From assembly GCA_012934845.2 (NCBI GenBank), contig WNNJ02003298.1:62001-126000 (forward strand): a DNA stretch of 64,000 nt, in the 5' to 3' direction. Origin of the DNA: Pomphorhynchus laevis (taxonomy: Eukaryota > Acanthocephala > Palaeacanthocephala > Echinorhynchida > Pomphorhynchidae). Shown here in pieces: positions 34,646-47,879 of this stretch; position 1 is the stretch's first letter; the number at the start of each line of letters is the position of its first letter. A program made the translations under genes and the position numbers. The notes below the pieces were generated by a model. It had not been told where the DNA came from. It saw nothing but the letters and a program-made list of their open reading frames with translations, and searched no databases.

Positions 34646-36489
34646 CCTTATTCTAAATTTCAATTTAAAATTTTAACTTGATATAAATTATACAAAATCT
34701 TATATAAAAGTTGTTTATTATTTATAATTATTTATAAGAGATGAGGGGATTCCGTAAGAAGTTGTTTATCATCAGTTTAGCAGACACGAAAGAATCGACA
34801 AAACGATAATTAGTACCGTTTAGTCATCGTTTTGATTCATCAGTGCCGGGGGCCTCCCACTGCTGGATGCAGAAGAGGACCGGCAGACGCCACAAGCCAA
34901 GTTAAAACATATTTTATTTATTATTATAAATAATAACAAATATTATAATTATTTATTATTTACTTATTATTTAGTATTATTTTTAATTTAGAAATAATAT
35001 AAAATACGTAGATTCATTTAGCTGATCTGATTTATCAAATAATAAAGTAATCTTGGTTCTTTTAAAAATTAAAATAATAAGTTATAAAATTGTATCTTAA
35101 AATTAAACAAAAACATTTATGTGGTAAGCAATTTTTTATTTACAATGATCATTGGATTTACTAAAGTCAACGTATTTTCGAGTCTGATAAAAATATACGT
35201 TTAAATAGAAAAGCCATTTTAATTGCTAGTAGAACTTACAAATGTATGTGCATAAAAATAAAATAATATTAAAAAAATGTGTAATAAAATAATAAAATCA
35301 AAATTTACGTTATTGTGATAAACCTTTGCGTTTATCACAATTAAAAATATATTAGATCAATCTTATAAAGTCAAATATTTTATTTTAAATTAAATTTTAA
35401 ATTTTAACTCCATAAAATAAAAAAATCTTATATGACAGTTCTTTATTATTAATAATTATTTATGAGTGATGAGATGTAAGAAGTTTAATTTAAAATATTT
35501 ATAATTGTATGATTTTTGATTTTAAGATAATGTAACAGTATTGCAATTCATATAGCAATGCATATAAATATGTAAATATAAAGAAGGCAATTTGAAAAAA
35601 TATTTTAAATAATCCAAAAGTTTGTTTCAGCGAAATCTACACCACGCGAAATTTATTTTTAAATAATAATTTTATCTGGATAATCGAATTCAAATGTCAG
35701 ATCAAACTAGTTTTTCGTCAAAATCAATAAGATGAAATGGCCTAGTTTTATTCTCCTTTTCAATATTTGGCTATAAAAAAGTGCTTAGAATTTTAAGCGC
35801 AGATTTAAAAAGATTAAAAATTTTCTTTGAAAATCACAGAATTCTGCATTAATACTCATGCTCAGTTAGCTTATCTGATTTGTCTTTCGAAATGTAAATA
35901 TTTGATATTTAATAAATATTTATTATTAATTTTGTAATAATATTATTAAATTAATTTTAGTGTTTTATAACATGGCAGTTTTATCTGATGAATTATAATC
36001 TTTATTCTGATACATCGTGTTATTTATTATTCAATTCATAAAAATTGACTTTTATTTAAATTTTAATTTAATATAAATTAAATAAAATCTGATCCAAAAA
36101 TATTTTATTTTATGTTATAATAACTATAACGTCTATATAGTAAAAATGAAACCATCAAGCAAATATAAAATCAATTATTAAAGTCGTGAAATATATCAAT
36201 CACAAGATATTATTATAAATTTAAACTATCAGGCGAAATACACTAGATAATCAAATTTCCTCAGAGGAAATACGTCAATAACATGTATTTGGTCGCGCTG
36301 CTATGTGTCGTCAAGGATTAGGGACCGAAACTTATAAGCATCAGTTCCTTTAGTCAATTTTTAGAGTTAAAAATAGAGTTAAAAATATTAAAAAAGATAT
36401 GTATATAAATGAACGATTAGAAATATTAAAACAACTTTTAAGTGATAATAAGCTAAAAGATCTTTATGTAAATATAAGAAGTTTTATTT
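34646..36489. other. Spacer of inner inverted repeat
   Basis: AT-rich, no gene. It holds a decayed hammerhead (34,816-34,889), a TTGTGATAAAC/GTTTATCACAA hairpin near 35,318-35,345, a third partial copy of arm sequence (about 35,495-35,580), and a dispersed 3' tail copy near 36,290-36,350. Confidence 0.6.
34816..34889 (-). ncRNA. Type III hammerhead ribozyme, one core base changed
   Basis: Minus strand: GCGTC cleavage region (34890-34886). Helix I TGCCGG pairs perfectly with CCGGCA next to the core (34885-34880 with 34849-34844). CTGATGA is at 34843-34837. The GAAA core reads TAAA and helix II is imperfect, so it is probably inactive. Same family as 18.5 and 57.3 kb. Confidence 0.7.
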
Positions 36490-37960
36490 TTTTATTAGTC
36501 AATTTTTATAAATTCACTAATAAGATACGATGTATCATAATAAAGATTAGATGTCATCCGGAGTATCTAATGACCTTGTATCTAATGAACTGCTGACATC
36601 TTATCAGGCGGAACGGATCTTCTCTAATATAATAAAATGATGGCCTCTCATCAGGCGGAAATGATGGCCTCTAATTTACTGATGTACCAGAATAAGGAAA
36701 GTTGTAAAAAAATTTGGTTCTTAATTATTTGTGAAACAATTAAAAGACTAGTATAGTATAGTGTCCATTATGGTCACTTTATTTGACCAGTGTGACGTGA
36801 TGTTTGTATTCAGAGGCAAACTGGTCAAATTATACAACACATGTTATCCACTAGAGGACCGAGACGAGCTCGGATTACGTGGGTGATGAACTTGTATGAA
36901 CTATAAGAATAAAATTAATTCGATTAAGCATAATAATTAATTATTAATTATTGCTAGCTAATAATTGTATGATTTTTGATTTTAAGATAATGTAACAGTA
37001 TTGCAATTCATATAGCGATGCATATAAATATGTAAATATAACATAAATAATTATAAATTTTATACTATAAATAAATTAAAAATAAAGATAAATGATTATA
37101 AATATTAAATAATTATATAAGATTTTATATAATTTATATCAAGTTAAAATTTTAAATTGAAATTTAAAATAAGAGTCAATTTTTATGAATTGACTAATAA
37201 ATAACATATGATGTATCAGAGTAAGGATTAGAGGTCATCAGGTGTAACTGCTATGTTATCAGGTTTCTGCTCTTATTCCACAAAACAGCATAGCAGCAGG
37301 TTTAAATACACGCTAATGGCGTATTTATCATAAATATGAATTATGCAATCAAGATCAATTTTTATTGATCCTTCTACAATATTTCAAGATCAAAATCTGT
37401 TATTTTTAATACCACATTATATTATCAATTGTTATGATAAAAAATATCAATAGACAGAAAAACTACAAACATGTGTGACATTTTAAACTTTTCCAGGACT
37501 AATAACACTTTCTAGCCTTATCAAAAGAGAATAAAGCTTTGTGATATCAGACCTTTTATCAGTAACCTTTTTTAAAAATTAAGGAAATGTATGCATGAGC
37601 TTAGAACTTAAATATTAATTGTAACGTGACATAATGTATTACTTGAATTCAGGCACTATTTTTCTCTGTAAATCCCTTGAAGTTTTACGAACTTCACCGG
37701 CTAGAATTTATTAATATAGATGTTAGAATATGGATGTTATTAATATAGATGTTAGAATTTATTAATATATCATAAATAATTGTCATAATTTTTTTATAAT
37801 TTATATCAAGTTAAAATTTTAAATTGAAATTTAAAATAAGAGTCAATTCATAAGAATTTATGACTCTTTTAAAATAAGAGTCAATTTTTATGAATTGACT
37901 AATAAATAACATATGATGTATCAGAGTAAGGATTAGAGGTCATCAGGTGTAACTGCTATA
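36490..37960 (-). repeat. Inner inverted repeat, right arm
   Basis: Inverted copy of 33,187-34,645. Arms of ~1.46 kb with a 1.84-kb spacer. Confidence 0.88.
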
Positions 37961-38039
37961 ATATTAATATATTAGATTTAATATATTAAATCTAATATAA
38001 CTATTTATTATTTATCTTTGACGTGCATAACTTTATTTT

Positions 38040-38880
38040 GTCAAACGTTTCTGGCGATCGTGGTAGCACGGGCCTAGCCTCTTTAAACTAACCATGTGCG
38101 TTCCGGATCATCCAAATTTTATTCAGCAGGAATTTTACTTGCTGTCGTTGCTTGCTTTCTCACATGATCCTTTAGAGGATACATCTTTATAATTTAATCG
38201 CAAAATGTGTTAAACTGTGCTCCGGGAGCTAATAAGCTTTAGTTTCATAATCGTAGATGTTGCCAAAAACCGGAGTTTGATTACATGCATAGCAGACCTC
38301 CTTATCTCTCCTAGACAAGCTGATGGTAGCCGGCAGTAATCATCAGTAAGGTAAACTCCATCAGTCGTTTCGGCTGCCTTGTGATATATTAAATAGGCAT
38401 TTCCGAGAGTTCGCTAACGTGGTAGCATGGGTTAGCCTCTTTAAACTAACCATGTGCGTTCCGGTTTTCAGTTTTATAATCGTAGATGTTGCCAAAAACC
38501 GGAGTTCGATTACAAGTAGAGCAGACTTCCTTATCACTCCTAGACGAGCTGATGGTAGCCGGCAGCACTCATCAGTAAGGTGAACTACCATCAGTCGTTT
38601 CGGCTGCCTTGTGATATATTAAGGCATCTCCTAGAATTTGTTAACGTGGAAGCATGGACCTTGCATCTTTAAACTAACCATGTGCTTTCCGGATCATCCT
38701 AATTTTATTCAGCAGGAATTTTACTTGCTGTCGTTGATTGCTTTTTCACAGGATCCTTTAGAGGATACATCTTTATAATTTGATATTATAATTTTTATAA
38801 CTTTATATAATTTTCATCAGCCGAAACGACTGATGGTAGTTGAACTTACTGATGAGAACTGCCGGCAGCCATCAGCTCGT
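38040..38880. repeat. Irregular tandem block
   Basis: Three diverged units starting near 38,045, 38,396 and 38,624, each with ctttaaactaaccatgtg. The first two have agctgatggtagccggcag and a matching ctaccatcag inverted stretch. The second lacks the segment with ttttattcagcaggaatttt. A reverse-oriented fragment closes the block (38,816-38,880). The frame 38361-38591 is a by-product. Confidence 0.65.
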
Positions 38881-40270
38881 ATTGTAGAAGACCTGTGTGA
38901 TAAATTTATGTTGGATCGATTGTATATTAATATATGCAAAGGAACACAAATAGAAAAAAATTTTACTCTTTATAAATTGCACTGATACAACTCAAAATTA
39001 ATGAACCATTATATTTGATTTTGTATAACTTAAAATGCGTTTCGGTCAAAAACTAGTGTCAAAAGAAAACGATAATCTAGTCTACTAAATGCTCATTTGT
39101 TCCACCTCATTATGAACTATCTTATAAGGAAACGTTTAGTTGATCTAAATTGGCAGTTCACTAAATATGCTAGTTCACTTACCTTGAAAAGTTATTCTGC
39201 AAATATCACTATTCTTAGTCAACGCTTTATATACTCTGGTAATAATGGCACTTGTTCTGTCGGCAACATTTTGCGAATTTTCTTATCGCAGGCTAATTAC
39301 CTTTCGCCACACTGCAGCTAAAGTATAAAACAATTTCCGATAGTAAGTTTGCAGCAATAATTTGCATAATAGTTTAAATTCATTCTAATCTTGTCTCTCG
39401 TACCGAAGACAGCATGCAGACGGTGGGAATGTGGAAAACGTGCGTTACTAAGATGATCAAACAGTTACATGTCATTAACACAGTCTGGAATTTTTGTTGC
39501 AAAATACCAAAATCTGTCACACAATAGCATTAAAAATATACCTCGTGTTTATGAAATGTTTCTTAAATGTCCAAAGTATATGACCTTCAATATGGATGTC
39601 TACCAGTAACAGTCTTGACACACTATTTCTAATTTGTATAATAATATTAATCATATTAGCGTATTTATTAAATTTAATTAATGAACTGAAGAAATCACTC
39701 ACAGAACAGTGTTGGTTATTTTACTATTTCATAAGCTTTTAAAAGAGTAAACTGTCATTTATACAAGTTCAATTTTAAAGTCAGGGTCAAATTTGCTGTG
39801 TAATGCTTGCTTGAGAATTAAAATTAATTTCGTCTTATTATTGTTAATACGTAATCAATTTATTAATAAGTAATAAATAAATTAGTAATAAATTAAATTT
39901 ATTAATTTATTAAATTAATATATTAATTTCTTAATAATAGTACCTGAATTAAACTACTTTTTTAAGGAAAATGCACAAAATAAAAGCATTTAAGGCGACT
40001 GTCCATAGCAAAATTTCACGATTTGAGCAGCTCAGGAATAAAAGATTAGCACTAAAAAGAATCGTATAATTTGAAAGCCAAAGATAAGTAAAATGTAATG
40101 GTATCATGTCTATATTAAATGTTTCAATAAAATCAGTAACAATGTTAACTTATTTTGGCTTTTGCAATTTGACATTAAGAGCCTAGTTTAATATTTATTA
40201 ACTGTACAAATGATCACAGGAGTGACTTGAATTACAACGTTAACGTTTAAATAGTAATCCATTTGTAATG
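38881..40270. other. Intergenic, single-copy looking
   Basis: Short frames at 39097-39321 (+) and 39517-39702 (-) have no recognisable domain and are probably chance. Confidence 0.4.
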
Positions 40271-40272
40271 AG

Positions 40273-40865
40273 GTGTACAATGAGGAGATCGGTAAACTGG
40301 TCGTTTTAGCATCCACTGTATTTTATTGGTATCCATTCTGGTGTATAAAGGAACTGTCCAATGTGTGCTCTGCTGTGGCAATCAAGCCAGTACTTCAGCC
40401 ACTTGATGAAATAATTTTTGATATGATTTTTGAGAGATCATCAACAACAATAGATCGAGATGCCAAGCTGGACGTGGAATGCCGAGGATTGTTTGAAAGC
40501 ATGACGGAGCAGTTCATGTTGGACGTTTGCTCATTTAATCATCTAACCCCGTCAAATGCTTCCAACAACACCACCCCTTTCCAATACCACGAGAGACGAA
40601 AGCGGGCCAAGTATGAGGAGAGAGTGTGCCGGTATAAAAGATCATCATTCAAACCCTTTGTCATCGCAGGAAACGGCGCTATTGGACCGGCGACGGATTT
40701 GATGATCAAAAGATTGCGTCACTAAGTGCGGGCAGGGGATTACACATTTATAATGATCTGATAAGAAAATTGCGTTCCAAAATAAGCCTCATTATGGCCA
40801 AATCTGCATCAATGTGCATCCGGGCTGCACGATCAACGAGGGGACATCCTACTAGCGCTGGTACT
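40273..40865 (+). pseudogene. RT-family element, endonuclease-like C-terminus
   Basis: Open for 150 codons: NVCSAVAIKPVLQPLDE, DAKLDVECRGLF, FMLDVCSFNHLTPSN, ERRKRAKYEERV and SFKPFVIAGNGAIGPATDL, then, after a frame change near 40,735, LRSKISLIMAKSASMCIRAA. This is the C-terminal region of the RT family whose earlier part lies at 2.3-3.4 kb. The D...(F)DV spacing resembles PD-(D/E)XK nucleases, which is my inference. The catalytic RT is absent here, so it is a 5'-truncated fragment. It is the best-preserved piece of the family in the window. Confidence 0.65.
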
Positions 40866-42085
40866 CGATAAACGGAGTACACTGAGTTTAATTAATTAAA
40901 ACTTATCACAGTCAAATTGTTTGTGTTATTGTTTATTTTTCTTTTGCTATAAATAAAATGCTTTCTCTTAAAACAAAATAGGTGTATAAGGGAATAAGCC
41001 GTGAATCAGTAATTTCTATTCAAGGTCGATGATTTTATCTAGTCGTACTTATGGTCGTGCATGTTAGGTAAGACCGAAATAAAAAGATAAAGTACAAACA
41101 ACATATTAGCTGTATATATATCTTGTCGTTTAGAATTTTGTTGTCATTGAGGGTACTATTAAATGTACATTATTGACTTGATGTATTCAGCGATTAAATG
41201 TGGATTGTAATTGCATATTAGAGTAGTTTCGGCTGTGATCTACCTTCGCAATCGGTCTGATCCATAGACAACATCGACTTTAATGTATAATTTATAAAAT
41301 GTGTTTTTAATGTTGATTCAAATTTCCTGCTAGAATTTATCATTAAATCTCACCTAAAATTTTGATACAAAATAACAAATAGCTGTGAACACAGCTTAGT
41401 TTAATATATTTTAAATATTGAATATTTATAAATTGCATAAATAAACACTTAATATAACATACAAGTGCTAATATGAGACGCACTTATTTAATATTTGTTT
41501 TTGTCAAAAATTGGAATATTTATAAAAATATTTATAAAATATTTTTGAAATGTATTTATTCAAATGTTTTAATATTTATAATAACAAGTTAATATGTAAA
41601 TATATCAAAATAAATATAAACAAGAAATAAAATAATATTTTACAATCAATTGCTTATAAAAACAAAATGACTATTTTGTTGCTTAGAACAAATAGAATTT
41701 GTCGTTTATATGTACCTTAATACGGATCAATAACTTAAATACGCCTAGCAATAAATTAACCTTAATATTTCAATTCAATATATGGTGAAGATATCTAGTA
41801 TGACTAGATATAATATAAGACGAAGCACCTAAATATATCAATGTATTAATGGTTTTGCTTCAATTAAACTGAATAGCTGAGAATATCGGATAACATTTCT
41901 AAATAAATGTACCGGTGATGAATTAACTTCTAATAAATAATTTGTAATTAATGACGTTTAATCTTCACTGAAATCCTGGAGACATTTGATTAAAAATGCG
42001 TTAAATATTTAAAAATTGCAAACTGTTATAATTGTTTAGCTTTAGAAAAATAAAATTGTTTTTACTTCTCAATATAATGAGCAAT
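40866..42085. other. Intergenic, AT-rich
   Basis: No gene or strong repeat seen. Confidence 0.5.
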
Positions 42086-43146
42086 ACTGATTGAATAAAC
42101 ATTCTTAAAAAAATACTCAATACTGATTGAATAAAATTTTAAATTCAAGATTCTGATTTATTAAACTTTCGTATTTTGTCATTTATTTACTTGAATTTTC
42201 GATTTGTTCGTCAATATATGAAATATGAAATATTATACTGATTGAATAAAATTTTAAATTCAAGATTCTGATTTATTAAACTTTCGTATTTTGTCATTTA
42301 TTTACTTGAATTTTCGATTTGTTCGTCAATGATTGAATAAAATTTTAAATTCAAGATTCTGATTAATTAAACCTTCGTATTTTGTTATTTGTTTACTTGA
42401 ATTTTCGATTTGTTCGTCAATATATGAAATAAAGAATATTATACTGATTGAATAAAATTTTAAATTCAAGATTCTGATTTATTAAACTTTCGTATTTTGT
42501 TATTTGTTTACTTGAATTTTCGATTTGTTCGTCAATATATGAAATATGAAATATTATACTGATTGAATAAAATTATAAATTCAAGATTCTGATTAATTAA
42601 ACCTTCGTATTTTGTTATTTGTTTACTTGAATTTTCGATTTGTTCGTCAATATATGAAATAAAGAATATTATACTGATTGAATAAAATTTTAAATTCAAG
42701 ATTCTGATTTATTAAACTTTCGTATTTTGTCATTTATTTACTTGAATTTTCGATTTGTTCGTCAATATATGAAATATGAAATATTATACTGATTGAATAA
42801 AATTATAAATTCAAGATTCTGATTTATTAAACTTTCGTATTTTGTCATTTATTTACTTGAATTTTCGATTTGTTCGTCAATATATGAAATATGAAATATT
42901 ATACTGATTGAATAAAATTATAAATTCAAGATTCTGATTTATTAAACTTTCGTATTTTGTCATTTATTTACTTGAATTTTCGATTTGTTCGTCAATATAT
43001 GAAATATGAAATATTATACTGATTGAATAAAATTTTAAATTCAAGATTCTGATTAATTAAACCTTCGTATTTTGTTATTTGTTTACTTGAATTTTCGATT
43101 TGTTCGTCAATATATGAAATAAGGAATATTATACTGATTGAATAAA
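42086..43146 (+). repeat. 115-bp minisatellite, about nine units
   Basis: The unit start atactgattgaataaaatt occurs at 42,441, 42,556, 42,671, 42,786, 42,901 and 43,016 and ends at 43,131, exactly 115 bp apart; a shortened unit starts at 42,329. Two unit types occur: a (tttattaaactttcg, atttatttac) and b (taattaaaccttcg, gtttacttg, gaaataaagaa), in mixed order. Confidence 0.92.
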
Positions 43147-44534
43147 CATATAAATAAATGAATTTAAAATGATAGTAAATTCCTAAAAGTCAATTTTTCA
43201 GTTTACAAAACTTAGGTGTCTTGTTAAGATTTGTGTCTTCACATAAGTGTACTTGATAGCTTCCCATAAATTTTTTATTTTGTATTTATTAAAATGACGA
43301 TATTCAATATTATTTTCAATTATCGATAACTTTCTAACAAAATATTTTGATATTTATCGTTAGGGCACAAATTGTCATTCATTTTGTAATTAGAGAAACG
43401 AATTAAAAGGTAATCTCAAATTAAAAACGTAAAAAGAAGTTTAATATAAAAACAATAAATGACAGTTTTTATATCACGATGTTTTTTTAAAATGTAACTT
43501 AAAAGAAGTCACATTAATGTTCAATAATTTGACTTTAGAAATATCTTTCGCAACACAACTTTAATACAGGAATCATTAAAATGTATAGTACATAATTCCA
43601 CTTTAAGTAACGTTCACATCTATTAATTCCATTTTTTAACAAAATTTAAAATATTAAAAGATATAAAATAAAATATTAATCAAATTCATTGTAAATTGCA
43701 AATGATTTCAATGTAACCAAATATCATGTGAATGTTAGGAGCGAATTGCACTTGTCGAGCTCAGCTTGTCATTTTATGTGATGAGAATGCTATCAGCCAT
43801 ACTGCAACGTCTCACATAACAATACGAAACAATTGCCAATACACTTATTGTTTTTGAGTACCACCCACTTTCATTTCCCTTTATACTTTTAAAATTGTTC
43901 AAAAGATAAAGCAATCACATTGAGTTGCTTTCTGAAGAGAGTATTTCACATTGAGAAGTTAAATATGAACAGTTAATTGACAATAAAGATTATCGGTAAT
44001 CATGTAATGAACTATAATTCGTATAATAATATCTATCATTTGAGCAACTTTATACCCAATGAATATTCCCAAAGTATAAAAAACCAAAAGGAAAAGAAGT
44101 AAATATGAAAGCGGCCAATTTTATCTATTTTAATCGGCCATTACAATTGAATAAAATGATGTTTTTATATTAAAGTCTGTAACGATTTAAGCTAATCTAG
44201 TTATCGCCTCATTGAGTATAGCGGTAAGCGACAGAACAGTTGAATCGCAATCTACTTGTCTATGCAGATTTGCATCATATTATACTAGCAAATATGTACA
44301 AATTGAACATTAGAAAAATTAATATAAATGACGCACATCAAAATATAGAGAACGGACAATATTAAAAAATAACTTTAAATGCTATAATTCCGAATTATAT
44401 TATGTAAAATCGATAACAATTAGGCTTTGAATTATTAGAATTAAAATTAACTGTTAATTTGATAGAAAATATTACAATTAATATAATGTGTATATTTGAA
44501 TAGCCATACGTTTTAGTTCAAAACCTAACAATTT

Positions 44535-45190
44535 AAATCAGCTAACTGAGTCTACGTATTGTTATATAATTATAAAATAAACAAAACAATAATGCTAAAT
44601 CAAAATTTTAATAATTAAATAATAAAATTAATAATTGTTTTTAGATTTTCTATAATTTAAATCAAGTTAAAAAAATAAAAATAAAAATAAAAAATAAAAA
44701 ATAAAATTTAAAATAAACGTCATTTTTATGAATTGACTAATAAATAGCAAACGTTGTATCAGAATAATTAGAGGTCATCAGGAGGAACTGCTATGTTATC
44801 AGGTTTCGGCCCCTAACTCCTCTACCCAACATAGCAGCGGGGCCAAATACATGCTAATGATGTATTTCCTCTGATAAAACTATCTAGTATCTTATTCTAA
44901 TACAAAGTATATTATTTATTATCCATCCATAAAAATTTGCCACTTAAGAGTTTAAATTTATTCTTTATATTATTGTGTTGATTTATATATTTTACTATTT
45001 TCTGCTTGATGTTATTTTTATAGTAACCTAGTTTAAAATATGTATCTATTAAATTATTTAAATGATTTTGAAGAAAGCCAATATCATTACATATTGTTGC
45101 AATTCTTAAAATTTCATTATTTAATGTATTTGATTGCATCTGTGAGCTGAAATTTTTCCGATTGTGGCACGATATTATCCTCACAGGTAT
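44535..45190 (-). pseudogene. Penelope-like RT 3' end and tail, inserted
   Basis: Minus strand 44912-45184 encodes ATICNDIGFLQNHLNNLIDTY, then YINQHNNIKNKFKLLSGKFLWMDNK, the same thumb-like end as at 1.13-1.31 kb but with a clean frame. The non-coding tail (ggccccgctgctatgttggg near 44,825) follows. It is fused at its 5' side to a SINE at about 45,128. Confidence 0.55.
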
Positions 45191-45473
45191 TGATCTTATT
45201 TTTGATACAGCAGGACGCTACTAATCAGTCTGGGTGGGTCTCATCAGCTGCTGACCCAGACCTACATTTCACGTTTCGACCCTTATTATCTGCTTTCTCC
45301 GTTGACTGATGCTGATCGGATTTGAACTCAGGACGTCTGTATCGTGATTCAACGCAACATCCACTAAGCTTGCTGCTCCGGTGGTGTAGATATACATTTC
45401 TGTATATTACTTTTGGTAGGGGATCGTATTCTAACGATCTATTAGAAACCTACCCGATGTGTGTGATCCGCTA
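45128..45473 (-). repeat. tRNA-derived SINE
   Basis: Minus strand: A-box-like AAGCTTAGTGG (45371-45361) and B-box-like GAGTTCAAATCC (45329-45318) 31 bases apart. Then GGGTCGAAACGTGAAATG and CAGCTGATGAGACCC, and a tail ending near tcacagatg. It inserted together with the Penelope-like end in repeat copy 3. Confidence 0.6.
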
Positions 45474-47879
45474 GTTGTAGGCTGTAAGCAAATGGACGTG
45501 TAAACAAAACATTGTGCTTTGAAACAGTTTCTGTTTATATAGTGAACAAAGTGATAGATTTGAGTTTTGAAATTAGTGAATTGAAGTCTACAATATTTGC
45601 ATTTTAAATAAGCATGACCTCGATGTCTAAGGGATCTTGTAATTTGATAACTTTAATAGCACTATTAATGATCAATTTACGTATGATAAATAGGCGGAGC
45701 CAATTAAATCGGTTCGACCGCAAACCAATATATGTGATAATTAAAATATAAGCAAAGTGAGTAGATAGAATTTAATTTTACTAATATTTTCAAATGTATT
45801 TGATTTTAACTGTAAAATGGATGTTCAACAATTTTCTTTAACGAATATATTAAAAACGTGATGTTTTCTAAACATTTATTTCATATCTTTGAATGAAAAG
45901 AAAGCTTTTAAAACTTTAAATTGTGAAGATAAGAACTCAAAGTTAATATATCACTTATGTTTTAAAATTTACATTTAACACGGAAAAAGGCGTCAACTGT
46001 AAACGAATAATTGATATATTAAAAAGCGAGAAAACGTTCAATTGAATTAAATGAAAACATGTTCACATGAAACTTGCTATTAGATATTGATATTTTTGTG
46101 AATAGAGGACATTCGAAAAGTTATAATAATAACACAAGTGATAAATAGATAATATTTAATGTAATGACGCTTCGATACGATCCTGATTGATCGAAGCGAT
46201 TGGTAAAAAATTGAAATAAACAAATGATTAAATTCACACGTACGGTGCTCCAAGTTGGGTCTGCTGATCGTGGGTATAACTTTAAAGATTAAAAGGTAAC
46301 GAATGGTAACTGTCGTATCTAAAAAATGAATGATTTACCATTACGTCTTATAAACATGTGATCATCCTTTGCAATACTGCGAAGTTATCGCTTACTGATG
46401 AATATGAAGTATTCGTGAGAAAATGCTTGTTTACTGATTTGCAAGGCTCACATGTTTGACTACCTGCAAGCTGGAAAGGCATTTATCGTTACGAGTCATC
46501 GCATGAATAAAATTACATGGTAAGGCCGAGTGCTTTGCGTGTGAATTCATGCTGGTCATAGCTTTTTGATAACATTTATCTAATAGAGTAAGTTACTAAT
46601 TGTTTTAATGAATTCGGTTTATTATTTAATCGATCAATTGTCGTTTAGTCTTGCTCAATACCATCTTTTGTGTTGCAAATAATGCAAATAAGTTATTAAT
46701 AAGAATACCTATATACACTTAGTTTTAGATTGAATATCCATCAGAAGATCAATGCCTACTTGATACTACGAATTGAAAAATCAGTCATTTTGCACTCTAT
46801 ACATTTCAAGTTCAATCTTGTTGCTTGTCAAGTTCAATCTTTGATATTTGTCAAAACAGCACGCTTTAATTCAGTAAAGTAAAGATCAATAGTTGAGGAT
46901 TAACTGATCATTCTATCACTTTCCTGTAAATATACTCAGACAACTTTGATCTCATCGACTTTTATGTTCATTAGTTCCCACTGCCTAAATTCTCGCATTA
47001 GCACCTTTGAAATAAATCAGAACGATGGTGCGATATGCTTTGATTGTGCCGTTTTCAATCGATTGCATACTGCGTGTAACGATCATTTGTCATTGCGAAG
47101 AGCTCTAAAGTTTTCCATCAGAATTTTAAAATTAGATGATTAACAAATAAACACAGTGTGTTCAAAGAAGGTGTACTTTGATAAGTGGAATAAAAAATTG
47201 AGCACGTCATTAGTTCAATTTAAGATATTTAAAATTGAGTTTGTCATTTTGAGTCTATTTTATGCGAAAGTTAGCATGTCGTAATTGTATAAATGCCTCT
47301 CAATTGATTCGATCGTTTAAGTTCGGATAAGGTTTAAAATATTAATGCTATTCTATAATTAAATAATATTAAATATAGAAATAGAGTGTTTCCGTGATCA
47401 TAATTACTTGTAATGCCACGTCATCGTAAGCTTGATGATGCAAAATTGTAATTATGGCATGGATTTCATTTAAAAGTTTAATATCTTTATACTTTCTAAG
47501 CTAAAAATGGTCAATAGTTACATTCAGATTTTCCTTTTTTAATTAATTATAAACGCTTTTTAATGCGTTTTTTATTTTTTCTCTAACTGTGAGTTGTAGT
47601 AGCATTGAAGTGATCTGTTAATGCAATTGGTCTCAGCAAAATAATATTGATTTTAATTTAAATTACATAAATGTCTTAATTTAAAATTACATTTCAAACA
47701 TAAATCTATTGATAAATCTATTATATACATTCTATAAATGTATATAAATATGAAACGATTTGTAAAGCAATTTATAATTGTTCACAGCAGCTGAAGTAAA
47801 CGCTAACGGCCTTAAATGGTTTTGACAGCAGCGACCCTCAAACAGCAAGATACACAATAATATATACTTATAATATCAT

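Larger units (their letters stand above)
43170..47870 (-). repeat. Large dispersed repeat, copy 3
   Basis: Inverted relative to copies 1 and 2. It is interrupted at 44,535-45,472 by a Penelope-like tail plus SINE; the matching uninterrupted sequence in copy 4 is at about 62,335. Inner part of the right inverted arm. Confidence 0.8.

Noticed and set aside
38520-38620. ACTGATGAG in the 38-kb tandem block
   Set aside because: The downstream GAAA core is missing; the permuted order with CCGAAAC leaves helix II with a bulge at the essential first pair.
42086-43146. Regularly spaced repeats as a CRISPR array
   Set aside because: Units are contiguous with no variable spacers, and the genome is eukaryotic.
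45318-45371. tRNA gene
   Set aside because: A- and B-box-like words only; the arms do not pair as a tRNA, and the sequence is repeated as a SINE head.
46946-47143. Cys/His-bearing frame shared by the large repeat copies
   Set aside because: Open in copies 3 and 4 (and apparently 1), but the copies are near-identical over their whole length and the differences change residues, so there is no sign of coding selection.
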